A DNA stretch of 64,000 nt from Atherix ibis (taxonomy: Eukaryota > Arthropoda > Insecta > Diptera > Athericidae). Positions within the stretch are counted from its first letter, which is position 1; each line of letters starts with the position of its first letter. Below the pieces are notes generated by a model that saw nothing but the letters and a program-made list of their open reading frames with translations, had not been told where the DNA came from and made no database searches. This document shows, piece after piece, positions 11,925 to 22,740 of this stretch. Position numbers and translations under genes: made by a program. The DNA lies in the NCBI GenBank assembly GCA_958298945.1, contig OY282609.1:56082220-56146219 (forward strand), written 5' to 3'.

Positions 11925-13028
11925 ATTTTTTTTTTATTTTTATTTGACAGGTTTTCATTTCTATGTTACACATAGACATGAGAACACAGTCACTCCTATG
12001 GAGCATATAGCGGCACTAGAGCCTCTGTGAACTCTCTCCATCTGCTTCTGTCTTGAGCCAGCCTTTTTACTTCCGACCATGATTTGCCAGTTTGTTGGTG
12101 TTCGCGCTCGACTGATCTTCTCCAAGTGGTCCTTGGACGTCCTCTGCTGCGATTGCCCTGTGGGTTCCAATCTAGTGCCACCCTTGCTATGTCCGTAGGT
12201 GGTTTTCGCAAGGTGTGGCCAATCCAACTCCATTTCCTGCGTTTGATGTTATCTAGCAGGGGTATTTGCTTCGTGAGAAGAAGCAGCTCATCGTTCGTTA
12301 TCCAGTTCGGCCAGAAGATCTTGCTTATGCGCCTCAAGCATCTGTTCACAAATGCCTGAGGCTTACGAGTCGTGCTGTCTGTTACTTTCCATGTTTCGCA
12401 GCCGTACAGCAGGACTGGCTTGACGTTTGAGTTGAATATTCGAAGTTTGAGTGCTATGGAGAGATGATTGGAACGCCATACGTTCCCAAGTGAGGTGTAC
12501 GCTTGTCGCGCCTTGTTGATGCGCGTTTGGATGTCTATTTCAGTTCCACCATCCTTGCTGAGCATGCTGCCAAGGTAACAGAACTTTTCGACATCTTCAA
12601 CTTGGGTACCGTGTAGCATCAAGGGTCTCTCGCAGGTGGCGCCGACACGCATCAATTTGGTCTTCTTGATGTTGATTCTCATCCCAACTTTTTCTGCGTT
12701 GGAGGCTAGTGCATTCAGTTTCTCCTGAATGCCGTTGAAGGTGTGGGACATGAGGCATATGTCGTCGGCGTAGTCCAGGTCGTGGAGCTTCTCACGCAGT
12801 GTCCACTGTATACCGTTGCTGGCTGTGCTGCTAGTGCGTTGAAGAACTAGGTCTAGGGCGATTATGAAGAGGATAGGCGAGATTATGCAACCCTGCCTGA
12901 CTCCTCTCGAGATGTTGAATGTATCGCTGTTTCGTCCTTTGAGACGCACTCTACACGGGGCCTCGCGGTATAGTTCTCGGATTAGATCGATTATGGCCTG
13001 CGGGATGCCTAGTTCAGCCAGAGCACTC
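11925..13028 (-). mobile_element. 5'-truncated non-LTR retrotransposon (LINE)
   Basis: A GC-rich block, roughly half G+C against about a quarter around it, carries the 3' half of a LINE on the minus strand. It ends on the left in an A-rich tail (T-rich on the plus strand, 11,925-11,952), as expected for target-primed insertion. The right edge is an abrupt 5' truncation inside the reverse transcriptase, joined directly to a piece of Mos1-like mariner. The type resembles RTE-like endonuclease/RT elements, but the clade is uncertain because the endonuclease half is absent. I did not identify a target-site duplication. Confidence 0.85.
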
Positions 13029-13030
13029 AT
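11996..13030 (-). pseudogene. LINE reverse transcriptase, C-terminal part, open frame
   Basis: An uninterrupted frame of about 345 codons begins inside the polymerase domain at SALAELGIPQAIIDLIRELY. It continues through GVRQGCIISPILF and the catalytic box HDLDYADDICLM (codons for YADD at 12,761-12,772), the thumb segment LLYGCETWK, and the tail RRKWSWIGHTLRK and GRSRGRPRTTWRR, and stops after VPLYAP. In an intact element this protein nicks and reverse-transcribes at the target. Here the endonuclease and the N-terminal RT motifs are missing, so it cannot work alone. The lack of any stop or frameshift points to a recent insertion. Confidence 0.85.
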
Positions 13031-13098
13031 AGAAAGCAAAAACAAATTTATTCAAAGTACTTATCCTCGCTAGCCACACATTTTTCCCATCTCTCGTA
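13028..13098 (-). mobile_element. 71-bp Mos1-like mariner fragment
   Basis: The segment TCATAGAAAGCAAAAACAAA through CCCATCTCTCG matches the C-terminal codons (WEKCVASE...YFE) and adjoining 3' end of the Mos1-like copies at 4.57 and 13.47 kb. It abuts the truncated 5' end of the LINE with no gap. No TIR is included. Confidence 0.8.
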
Positions 13099-13414
13099 CG
13101 TACAGACTAGAACTATTGCATTTCACAAGTCTTCAAACCGCAATTGCACCAAATCACGATTGTGAATACTCAAAGTTTCTGTCATTTGTGAACTAGCAGT
13201 TTCTCGTTATAAAAAATTTCATGGTCGTTCACTCTATAATTTAAATTTGCTTATAAGAAAATTATCTCCAGTAATTTTCCGCAATGCTTTAAACGGCAGT
13301 AAACAAGCGTCTTCAATTCTTTAGAACCACAATTATATGCTTATTAAGCAATTTTAATCCTTAATATGCTTATTACTTTTAGTTTTTATAGATATTTTGT
13401 TTATATATTGTATG
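13099..13414. other. no gene seen
   Basis: About 0.3 kb between the mariner fragment and mariner copy 2, with no recognisable coding or repeat motif. Confidence 0.4.
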
Positions 13415-13416
13415 TA

Positions 13417-14493
13417 CCAGGTGTATTAGCTTAAATCCGGTGTTTTTTAGTCAAAAAACTTTTTTTTCATAGAAACCAAAAACAATTATATTCATAGTAC
13501 TTGCGCTCGCTAGCTACACATTTTTTCCATCTCTCGGGTAATTTGTGCTTACCACGCCAAAAAAATTCATTCTCTTTCGAGGCAAACCACTCATCAAGCC
13601 ATTTTCGGACGACTTCGTAAGAATCGAAGTGCTGCTCAGCGAGCGAATGGCCCATCGACAAAAACAGGTGGTAGTCGGAAAAGGTCTGGTGAAAAAGCGG
13701 GGTGGGGGAACATCTCTCAGTTGAGTGTCTCCAAGTAGTTTCGGTCCATTTTTGACGTGTGCGATGGTGCGTTGTCGTGGAGAAAAATTAGTTCGTCATG
13801 TCTTTGTTGATAATCCGTCCTTTTTTCACGCAGAGCATGGTGCAATTTGATCAGTTGTTGGTGGTAGCGGTGATCATTGACAGTTTCACCAGGTTTTAAC
13901 ATCTCATAGTAGATGATACCCTGCTGATCTCACCAAATGCACAGCATCGTCTTCCGTCCAAAGCGATTTGGTCTTGGGAAAGATGTTGATTGTTGCCTGG
14001 GATCAACGCACGATTTTTTTGCGATTGGGTATCGACTTTGTTCGCGAGCATTTTTTTGCGATTGGGTATCGTCTTCGTCCAAAATAGCCTGCAATTGATG
14101 GTCCTCAACCTTCCTAAGCCGATTTTCACGCTTCTTGTCCCACAAGTCAAATTTGCCGTCTTTGAACCGACGGAACCAATCTTGGCATGTTATTTCCGAT
14201 AAAGCACTGTCACCATTGGCGTCCATAAGCGTTTGATGTGATTCGGCAGCCGATTTCTTTAAATTGAAGCAGAAAAGCAGAGCTTCTCGCATATGATCTT
14301 GTTCTACCACAAAACTAGACATGATTTCCAAAGGAAAAATGTATGTTGTTGTACGAAATTGCTGACAATGTGCACTGATTAATGTTAACAAATGTCAAAC
14401 TCTTAAAAAAAAAGTATGGCGTGCCCATGGTAGCTTAATACGCTCACTCACGCCATCTATGACCAAACAGCAGATTTAAGCCTATACACCTGG
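13417..14493 (-). mobile_element. mariner, Mos1/mauritiana-like, copy 2 (internal deletion)
   Basis: The 1,077-bp element has well-preserved ends, CCAGGTGTATTAGCTTAAAT on the left and CACCTGG on the right, each followed by TA (13415-13416 and 14494-14495). The transposase starts MSSFVVEQDHMREALLFCF and runs to TQSQKNARE. It then jumps over about 190 bp, including the WVPHEL linker and the first catalytic Asp, to KKSCVDPRQQ. It continues through PRPNRFGRKTMLCIW, where GGA is kept and copies 1 and 3 have TGA. The second Asp (FLHDNAPSH) is present, and a frame change follows. The word TTTTTTTGCGATTGGGTATC occurs twice at the deletion junction (about 14,012 and 14,053). It is inactive. Confidence 0.92.
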
Positions 14494-14989
14494 TATATTC
14501 TGCAAGAACCACTTGAAATTTGAAATTTTAATTTAGTTTAAAATTCAATTTCCAACATTTTCAAAAAAAATCCAAAATTTAGAATAAAATTGACAGGACT
14601 AATTTTTATTATTTTTAAATACATTAAATAATAAAAATTAGTTTCAGATAATTATGATAATAATATCTTATAATTTACTATTCAAATTATCTGAAATAAT
14701 TCATAGATTCTTTAAGGTTACAAATATTATTTTGCTTAAATCCGTTGTGTTCTGATATTTTTTTTTCTCGATTTTTAATAATTTAAGCTAATGTAGTGTA
14801 ATAAAAACAATTTTAATAAATTAGATAAAAACGAAGTAGAAATTGTGTTTATAAGAAGAACCAAATAAGTGAAGGTAAATAAAATAAATGCTGCCATTAG
14901 TTCCAACAACTTAGTTACTGGTAAAGATAAAAAAAATCATAGAATTAAGTAGAAAAATTATTAGAAATTTATTTGTTGCTCCTAGCTTT
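14494..14989. other. AT-rich DNA, no gene seen
   Basis: AT-rich filler with local self-complementarity around TTCAGATAATTATGATAATA, and no gene. Confidence 0.4.
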
Positions 14990-15399
14990 AAAAAAAAACC
15001 AAGGCAATCAAAACAGGCTAAAGCTCGTCCTGCTTTTAGCAATATGAAAGTGCTCGTTGCATTCTTCAGGTCAATGCATCTGTTGTGAAGTTAATAAGAG
15101 TTCCACTCTACAATCGACTATGCATCAGAACAAGTATTTCAATGTCCACGAGCATTTTCAAAGCAACGCAATATATTCTAATTTTATTAGCTTTAACAAT
15201 AGAGTGGATTCTGTTCGTATTTCGTATTACATACTTCTCTATGTGGTTCAACTATATAATCCAAGAGTGTTTTTCTAAAGGATATGTTTCTTCTGGATTG
15301 AGATCACAACTTTATTGTGAAAGTGTATTCCCATTTAAATGTTATCAACCTTATGTAGAATCTTTGTATCTCTTTGATCAAATTTACTGCAAAAGATAA
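14990..15399 (+). pseudogene. possible mariner transposase fossil
   Basis: One frame reads QAKARPAFSNMKVLVAFF, which resembles the KARQVRSNVKVLLTVFFD block of mariners such as the GTC family. After a frame change, a peptide with QNKYFNVHEHF recalls the NKEYYLQVMRKLR block. The overlap in order and spacing is suggestive only. The longest frame (15,085-15,399) encodes one hydrophobic stretch and has no family signature, so I read it as a by-product of the fossil. Confidence 0.3.
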
Positions 15400-15931
15400 A
15401 ACATTAAATTTTATGATTTTATATGCTCAGAAAAATCCCTGACAGAATTTCTATATAGCTTAATGCTGATTTTTTCAATAAAGACTTGATTGCTCTATCA
15501 TTAGACAAAAACTTGAAATAATACTAGTACGAACATATTCCTTGCATATTTAAACTCCATTATCGTTAAAAGTAAGATCTCTTCTTATTTCTGCATGGTC
15601 AAGATTTAATATTGACCAATTAATATAAATAAAAATAAATTTCAAAATTGTCTGTTGGCATTTGATCAAAACCATTTGAAACATTCTACTATCAAAATAA
15701 GCTAAACGTATAATGATAATTATTTAATTAAAAAATCTATTTTTGATCGAAAGTTTCTCTTTGATGGTTAAATTAATATTAGTTCAATGAACGAGATTTT
15801 ATGATAATTCAAATTATTGAATTTTGGAACCCAATATTTGCCAAATGTGATTTTATATAAAAGAATTAGTAGAAAATTTAAATATTTTTAAAACATTTAA
15901 TATTTTTAATTACTTTTTCCAATTAATTTGG
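15400..15931. other. AT-rich DNA, no gene seen
   Basis: AT-rich filler without recognisable features. Confidence 0.4.
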
Positions 15932-16006
15932 CACCTTGGGCGTCATCTGTCCCATCTATAAGATATTCTCCGCTTCTTATAGATGGGACAGATGACGCCC
16001 AAGGTG
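15932..16006. repeat. perfect 32-bp hairpin
   Basis: The arms 15932-15963 and 15975-16006 are exact reverse complements with an 11-base loop. The arms contain CACCTTGGGCGTCATCTGTC and are clearly GC-richer than the flanks. The hairpin lies just left of the LINE fragment that starts near 16,027. Confidence 0.88.
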
Positions 16007-16026
16007 TCATATAGGTTCATACAAGA

Positions 16027-16215
16027 GAGGCCTCACCTTGGACAAATCCGTCACAGATCAGAACTCTTTCCGGCAGTCGATGGAAACTTTTGAAATATAG
16101 TCAACAGATGCACCTTCTGTTCATTGGCTTTAAAGCTGCTTATAATAGCATAGCCAGGGTAAAACTCTATATATCTATGAAAGAGTTCAGTATCCCAGAA
16201 GATCCGGCAAGGATA
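16027..16215 (+). pseudogene. LINE reverse transcriptase fragment
   Basis: Two frames give RGLTLDKSVTDQNSFRQSME (compare RG-x3-TDQIFTLRQILEK) and then LLFIGFKAAYNSIARVKLYI followed by SMKEFSIP. This is the FIDFKAAYDSI-x-R-x-KL block with the first catalytic Asp of LINE reverse transcriptases. The family FIDFKAAYD reads FIGFKAAYN here, so both acidic positions have changed. No other polymerase motif was found, and the fragment ends near 16.2 kb. It is an old remnant. Confidence 0.6.
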
Positions 16216-16616
16216 CGCACTTTCGTGCGTTCTCTCTAAGCTGGCGCTGGAAACAGCTGCACATAAATGAAGGCAAAACAAATAAATGAAGAATCGGCGT
16301 TGAAGGCAAGGCCAATTAACACTAGAAGACAAAACCAATTGACTCGATTTATAACCCCAGATAAGGTAGGCCCTACTTACATGCTGGCGTTATCGAACTG
16401 GAAGTGTTCGGGGTGCGAAACGTTATTTGATTCAGTAGGCCTAGGTCTAGATGATGATCTTCCAAATTACAAAAGTTCGAATGGAAAGCTACTGAACCTA
16501 GAATCCATTTTATACTTTTCTAATATTTTGTATTTATAATATGCATTCTTTAAGAACTAACATAAATAATACTTAATAGATTTCTAGAGAAATAACTATA
16601 AAAATCACAACCGCAA
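16216..16616. other. unassigned, possible old repeat
   Basis: A 90-codon frame (16,267-16,539) lies here. Its composition is polar with a CSGC pattern, but I recognise no family. It may be a continuation of the LINE remnant. Confidence 0.3.
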
Positions 16617-17749
16617 AATGTGTCCCAAAAAAAACCCCAACTTTATATTTAAATCATACAATATGCAGCGCCATCTATTGAAAATTAAAAAGATACATTC
16701 ATCCTCTTTCAAAAGCACCTAAAATGGAACAAAGAGCAAATATAAAATTTTGTGTTAAACTTAAAAAAAAATACGAATTGATGGGAAAAGTTTATGGTGA
16801 TGATTGTATAAGTCGTACTCAAGTTTATACGTGGTTTACACGATTGAAAAATGCTCGTGAGGATTTAAATGACAACCTAAGGCCAGGTCATTGGTATCGA
16901 TGCAAATTTTACTACGAGAATGTTGGCTGAGGAATTAAACATCAGTAAAAATACTATTTGAAGAATTTTAACTGAAGATTTGGGTAAAAGAAAGGTCTGT
17001 GCGCGTTTTGTTCCACATGAATTAAATGAAGACCACAAAATCTCTTGTGTGGAGCATTGCAAAGACATAGTTGAAACTGCTGAAAACGATCCAGACTTTC
17101 TTGATTCGATTATAACTGGTGATGAGTCATGGTGCTTTAAATATGACCCTGAAACTAAGCGTCAATCTGCTGAATGGAAGTCCAAAGGCGGGCCAAAACC
17201 GAAAAAATTGCATTTTCAGAAGTCTCGAATCAAGACAATGTTGATTACTTTTTATGATTCGAAGGATATTGTCCACAAGGAATTTGTTCCAGAAGGTCGA
17301 ACTGTTAATGGAGAATACTATTTAGGCGTTTTAGATCGTTTGTGGAAAAGAATTGGTCGTGTTAGACCACCTCACAAGAAAATAATTGGTCGTGCACAAG
17401 ACCAAAAAAGTGAACGAATTTTTTATGAAAAAACGAATTTCTCTCATCAACCACACTCCGTATTCTCCTGATCTATCACCATGTGACTATTTTCTATTTC
17501 CAAAACTGAAAGCCAAGATGAAAGGAGCATTTTATGATGATATCCCAGCCATTCAAGTAGCCGTTACTGAGGTGCTGCAGAACATTCCTATAAATGACAT
17601 AAAAAAATCAATGGATGCGCTGGTGGATCGTTCCAAATGTTGTATTGAGTCTAATAGAACCTATTTTGAATAAATGATAACTTTCAAAGATAATATAATG
17701 TGTATTTTATTCTATATCCGAAAAGTTCGGTTATTGTTGGGACACACTG
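16617..17749 (+). mobile_element. mariner with GTGTCCCAA ends, inactivated
   Basis: About 1.13 kb, with TGTGTCCCAA at the left and TTGGGACACACTG then TA at the right. The 5' outermost bases are decayed. The transposase starts MEQRANIKFCVKLKKKYEL (ATG 16,724), and the coding sequence uses three frames. After a frameshift come LAEELNISKNT, RFVPHELNED and the first Asp (IITGDESW, about 17.12 kb), with RQSAEWKSKGGPKPKKLHFQ beyond. The second-Asp box (HDNAP) is lost near 17,385. The third Asp is present in another frame (PYSPDLSPCDYF). The end is NRTYFE-stop at 17,673. It is a distinct mariner lineage and not functional. Confidence 0.85.
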
Positions 17750-17810
17750 TATATATGAGCAGATTTATTACACGTTTTTTTTAAGTTATGAATCTCCAAG
17801 AAATCAGTAA

Positions 17811-17955
17811 AAAAAATTCGGACCCAAATGTATTCCGAGTTCGAATACGTCTTAGGACACGACATGTTGCCATATGGCCTTTGAAGTGTCGTAGTGTTTA
17901 GAATTTACGTTTCAGTCATAATGATACTTAAAATGATAACAAAAAAAAAATTAAA
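17811..17955 (+). repeat. dispersed repeat, unfilled relative of the 61.2 kb site
   Basis: GTTGCCATATGGCCTTTGAA and the following sequence to TACTTAAAATGATAAC match the flanks of the 61.2 kb mariner. GAGTTCGAATACG at 17,839 resembles a pol III B box, as in the copy at 61.05 kb. A tRNA-derived SINE is plausible, but the head is poorly preserved here. Confidence 0.5.
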
Positions 17956-18599
17956 AATAAATACTCGCAGTAAGATTAAAGTAAGAATCAAATGGGATTT
18001 CCGATAAGAAAAATTAATTTCAATAATTGTGTAAAATAAAATTATTACTCTTAATTATGCGGTCATATTTAATTGAATATTATACAAGGATAGATTCACG
18101 TAACTTGGATTTAATTAAATTTAGTAATGATATCGAGGCAAATTACGTAATAATTACAGAACCATATTCATATACGTAAATACATAAGAACAAAAATACG
18201 CTTACCGTAATATTAATGATTCTGTCTTATTGAGATATTTTAATATGATATGAATTCAGATTACTTTCCATTATGACAAAAAATATTTATTATATTCAGT
18301 GTAAAAATGTATTTGAAAATAATCCTTGCTTCGTTAAATATCCCCCCCATAATTTGGTTAAAACTATTATGACCTCTCCTAACTCGAAAAAAAAATTCTT
18401 CTTTCTTATCTTCATTAATCTCACCCAGGTTGGAAGACGTAGTTGGGAGCTGTGTTCAGAATATCTACGTCTATAGATAGATTTAAAAAGGCAAGTCGTA
18501 ACCCGTCTTTTTACAGATAACTTTTTTTCGAACAGTTGGACGGACTCGAAGAATGTTTATTTCTTTTCACAAACATCCTTTGCAGTTACCGTGGTCAAT
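17956..18599. other. no gene seen
   Basis: AT-rich sequence, then from about 18,430 GC-richer sequence that probably belongs to the LINE fossil to the right, but without a readable motif. Confidence 0.4.
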
Positions 18600-19205
18600 G
18601 GCACCCAATCCGTGATCGACATTGTGCAGCTTCACCGTACAGGGCAGTCCCTTAGTATTTGGAACTGACAGCCAAGACGCCCTCAAAATCACGCTCGTCC
18701 CGAATGATTCACTACTAAGAAAAATTCGACATTACCTACTCAATAGTAGGAGTGTCGACTTGTGTTGGGTGCGGGGCATGTGAGAATTAAGTGATCAGTT
18801 GGATGGTAAAACTCTCCGGTGTCCAGTGCTAACAGCTATCCTTAATCGGCTACACCTACTAACAAAATAATTGTTCTACGTAAACATACAGATTGAACCA
18901 TTAGTAAGACCATTTTAACATCTCACTGCCCATCTACCAACAATCCAGTCTTACTTTTTTTTAAGGAAACCCGTAGCGTTCTGAATTTTTTTATGTGTAG
19001 GATTCCTCCTATTGTGGAGCTACTAGATCCAACAATTCCATTTCAATATTCGCCCTTTAATCTGATTAAATGTACTAACATGCTCGACAAAATTTAACAA
19101 ATCCTAACTGATCTAGCTCACTAACAACAGACCAGCTGCCTCTTTAAGAAACTGGTAACGAAACTTGAAGTCGCCAAATGGCATTATGGTCGTGAGGCTG
19201 TAAAT
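18600..19205 (+). pseudogene. I-like LINE RNase H domain and 3' end fossil
   Basis: The frame from about 18,664 reads TDSQDALKITLVP, then LLRKIRHYLLNSRSVDLCWV and RG. This is the RNase H pattern TDS-x-SAL...I-x-WVPGHVG used by I-like LINEs to degrade the RNA strand during insertion. TDSQDAL keeps one catalytic Asp. The following PGHVGI-x-GNE is broken by a TGA. Non-coding sequence then runs to 19,205, ending in CGCCAAATGGCATTATGGTC, the motif shared with the other probable LINE 3' ends. A mariner is inserted right at this end. Confidence 0.65.
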
Positions 19206-19207
19206 TA

Positions 19208-19973
19208 TTGAGTTGTTCGGAAAGTAATTTTGTTTTTGTTTTTTATAAAAATGAAAGACGATTTTCTTATAGTGAATTAATATTTTATTCAATTAAATAT
19301 TGTCCAGTCTGATCCAATACCCTCTGGCATCTATCTGGCAGTAGCATGATTCCACGCTCATAAAATTTTTGTTCTTTGCTGGATCCAAGTGATTTTTGAC
19401 TTCCTCATTTGAATTAAACGTTTTAGAGTCTAAAATTTTTTGTAGAAACCGGAACAAATAATAATCGGAAGGTGCTTGTTCTGGAGAGTTTGGTGGGTAT
19501 GGTAGTATATCCTATCCAAGCTCTAAAAGCTTTTGCCGAATGGTCAAACTTGTATGTAGTTTCGCATTATCCTGTTGGAACACTATACCTTTCCTATTGA
19601 CCAATTCTGGCCTTTTTTCTTTAAATGAATCATTCAATTTGTCCAACTGATGATAGTACACTTCAGAATTGATCGTTGTGTTGCTCGGTATAAGCTCAAA
19701 ATAAACGATTCCTTTGAAATCCCACCAAATAGATAGCATAACCTTTTTTGATGAATATTGACTTTCGAAATGCTTTGAGTCGGTTCATCTTTTCTACTCC
19801 AGGATCTTTTAAGCTTAACATTGTTGTAGACAACCCATCTCTCGTACCCAGTGATGATACGCTTCAAAAATGGATAATTTTCTTGGCGTTTGAGATGCAA
19901 ATCATAATTTTGCATCAATTAACGCCTTTATTGTGTCTTCATCAGCAAACAAAACTACTTTCCGAACAACCCA
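19208..19973 (-). mobile_element. cecropia-like mariner, internally deleted
   Basis: The 766-bp element has inverted ends GTTGTTCGGAAAGTA and TACTTTCCGAACAACCCAA, flanked by TA (19206-19207 and 19974-19975). The N-terminal DNA-binding half is deleted. The coding remnant reads FLKRIITGYERW, where the first catalytic Asp is Tyr. It then has SIWWDFKGIVYFELIP, the second Asp (FQQDNAKLHT), LLELG-stop (normally W), and APSDYYLF with the third Asp. It has one frame change and one nonsense codon. It is a dead, non-autonomous copy. Confidence 0.88.
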
Positions 19974-19975
19974 AT

Positions 19976-21334
19976 AGTCCCTGGCTTATGGCTAAGGAAC
20001 CTTATATATAAATAAACAAACTTGTTGTGATGGATACATCCATTAGGAGCCACTGAGTACACATAAAATTATGCTGTACAATTCCGAGGAAATACTTTAC
20101 GTCTCTTTATGGTCATATGCTAAGGTAGCTTAAGCATTTTAATAGTGCACTTTAAGAGTTTAAAAAAATATTTTTATTTTGAATACGATTGATTTGCTAA
20201 ATTCCACAAATTTTATATAACATAATTTCACAGAACCAAATTAAAAATTTTCTCACAAATTTTTATACGGAATTGAAATATGCATTACCAAAAAATAGCT
20301 ACCTAAACTTTATTTTCAGTTAATTTCAAGAATAACATTTTTCGAAATAAAATCTTAAGAACAGCCTACACAACATTGATTATCTCTAAATTGTATCTTG
20401 TTACATTTGAATTGACAACACTTTTTGCGAATTGAAATTAATAATTATTAATAAATTTGACAAATAATAGCGAATAAGACAAGTTCAAAAGCAATATTGA
20501 CAAATTTTATTAGGAAGCATTTAAATTTATTTTTTATACTATCACATATATATTTTAATAAAAATTTACATACCCATACAATAATATTAATATAAATACA
20601 TTTTTTTGTAAGCAATCAATTTAACAATATTTTATTTTTATTGAAGAAAAAGTGGATAAATATTTATAAATTTCTCAATTTACACTTCAATTTGATGAAT
20701 AATTTTGACTATTATTAAGAAATTTATTATAGTCAACAGATTTTCGTTGAAAGACATTCCTATTCAACCGTCTTTTTATTTTCAACAATAGTCAGATAAA
20801 TTAACAGAATTTCCTCAATATTTTTTCATTACAAATACATGAACTGATCACTTGAGTTAGCTTCAACTTTGCCTCTTCTTATATTTTGATATAAAAAAAT
20901 ATTACTTGTAAATTTTATTCAATAAAAATTAAAAAAAAAAACTTTCATGTAAAACAAATCTAAAATCAATATTTGGTGAAAATAAATCATTTATGTTGCT
21001 ATCAACACTACTATTATATTTATTTGTTGCGATCAATGTCTGTATATATTATGAGCTGAAATTCACGATATTTCACGATTGGCAAAGTGTGTTGACAGTC
21101 AAAAAATACAACATTTTATTTTGTCTGCAAACCTACATATTTACTAACGAGTATGTATATATGGATATGAACTTGAACTGCTTATAACATATTTAGTTTT
21201 TATTGAATTTTTTAGGCTTCTTTTCCATCAGTCGCAAGGTTCAATTTGGTGGTTCGATATTTAGAATGTCATTATTATAATAGGCTTTGTATTTACTTAT
21301 CAATGTACAATTTTTTGTAATTTGCTTTTCTGCA
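19976..21334. other. AT-rich DNA, no gene seen
   Basis: About 1.3 kb of AT-rich filler. A short minus-to-plus frame at 20,993-21,187 has hydrophobic content but no motif, and is not accepted. Confidence 0.4.
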
Positions 21335-21384
21335 ATTATATAACAATACCTCTCATGTTTTAATGAGAGGTATTGTTATATAAT
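21335..21384. repeat. perfect 22-bp hairpin
   Basis: The arms 21335-21356 and 21363-21384 are exact reverse complements (ATTATATAACAATACCTCTC at the start of the left arm) with a 6-base loop. It sits four bases from a second, longer hairpin. Confidence 0.85.
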
Positions 21385-21388
21385 GTGA

Positions 21389-21470
21389 GGTTTTTCAATA
21401 GCAACCTGACACTTTTGAGTATTTTCATATTGAAAATACTCAAAAGTGTCAAGTTGCTATTGAAAAAACC
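21389..21470. repeat. near-perfect 39/40-bp hairpin
   Basis: The arms 21389-21427 and 21431-21470 are reverse complements except for one T-run length difference and one C/T mismatch, with a 3-base loop. The left arm contains CAATAGCAACCTGACACTTT. It is immediately adjacent to the 22-bp hairpin. Confidence 0.85.
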
Positions 21471-22149
21471 CAGATATTTGCAACAACAAAAAATTTTATT
21501 CCATGGAAATATTCAACTTTTATTAAATCTGATAGAAAAAAAATTAACTACTGAAAAATTATTATCATTAAATAGAACTAACAACATACAATTATTCATT
21601 GACTTTTATTCTGCTTTCTTCAAAATACTATTAATTAGCCTCACAGCCCCTGAACTTTGAGGTACAATTATCCTCAAAATCTTATTTAAGATTGTTCTAC
21701 TCAACATTTTTTTATATGAACTTTCGAAAACCCAATTGTTTTTTCTTTTTCAAATTTAAATAACTTAAAATACAGCAACTCCAGCAAAATTCTTAAGCAA
21801 TATGAGATGCTCAGGAAATTAGAAAGTCAACCAAAAAATTGATTTCACACATTGCTGGCATGTGTGAAATTTTTTTTTCAATATGCGGGAACCCATCTAA
21901 TGCATCACGCGAGAGAATTGAATCTTCCAAAAACCATTGTAGGGAATCTTTTGCATATAGATTTGTATTTGTATCCAAGCAAAATTTAGGCGATACAGGA
22001 ACTTCAGCCCAGAAATCGTATGCTAGGTCGCCAATTGAGCAAAAATGTTTTAGAGCTCCAAAAACAAAAAGTTGATTTTTTCATAAATGTGAAAGTCCAA
22101 AAGAAATTTTCGAATGACCTTCGCACTCTCATAGTTTTTGTATTGTGAT
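21471..22149. other. no gene seen
   Basis: AT-rich sequence with two short frames (21,373-21,660 and 21,839-22,075) lacking any family signature. The first overlaps the hairpins. Confidence 0.4.
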
Positions 22150-22740
22150 TATATAGTACCGGAGGTGTCATTTGTCTGTACTTCTTTGATGACGCTACTG
22201 TTATTTACCGTGACAATTAGTGCGCCAGTTCTGCTAGTTTAGGGTTTCGTCAATGCTTTCGAAACCATCTTTTATGCTTCCATCTAGTCTTTTCGACTGA
22301 ACCTACTATATTGGTAACGAGTTACAAAATAGGCACTGCCACTGTTGGTAGTAAGGCCTATCTAAACTTTTGCTATCATATGCAGTAATAGTGCATAAGA
22401 TAATTACTGTTACCCGTCACCAGCAGTCCTAACACTGTGCCTGGGGTTTGAGTATGAACTACAGCCACCAAATTTCAGCCAAAGGGCCCTGGGGTAGCTG
22501 ACCGCGTGGAACCACTTTTTGTTCCAAGAGTACTTTAGTGTGTACTTCCACTTATACAGCTACAGTAAAGAGCCTTATAAATTCCAGGCACTGCTAGGCC
22601 AGCTCAGGTCCACGGGTTCACTAAACCCGAAAGCACTGCTGGTATTCATCATAGTTTGATCTTTCAACCCTTACGGTAACTGTATACGACGATACTATGG
22701 AAGTTCTGCAACCGATGTTTGCTGACCGAATTATATCGAA
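22150..22740. repeat. GC-richer block, unclassified old repeat
   Basis: Some 0.6 kb of near-balanced composition in AT-rich surroundings, suggesting transposon-derived sequence. No reading frame of length and no reverse transcriptase or transposase motif was found in six frames by eye. Confidence 0.35.

Noticed and set aside
15085..15399. 104-codon plus-strand frame with one hydrophobic stretch as a small membrane protein
   Set aside because: No start context, homology or conservation can be argued, and a neighbouring frame resembles decayed mariner sequence.
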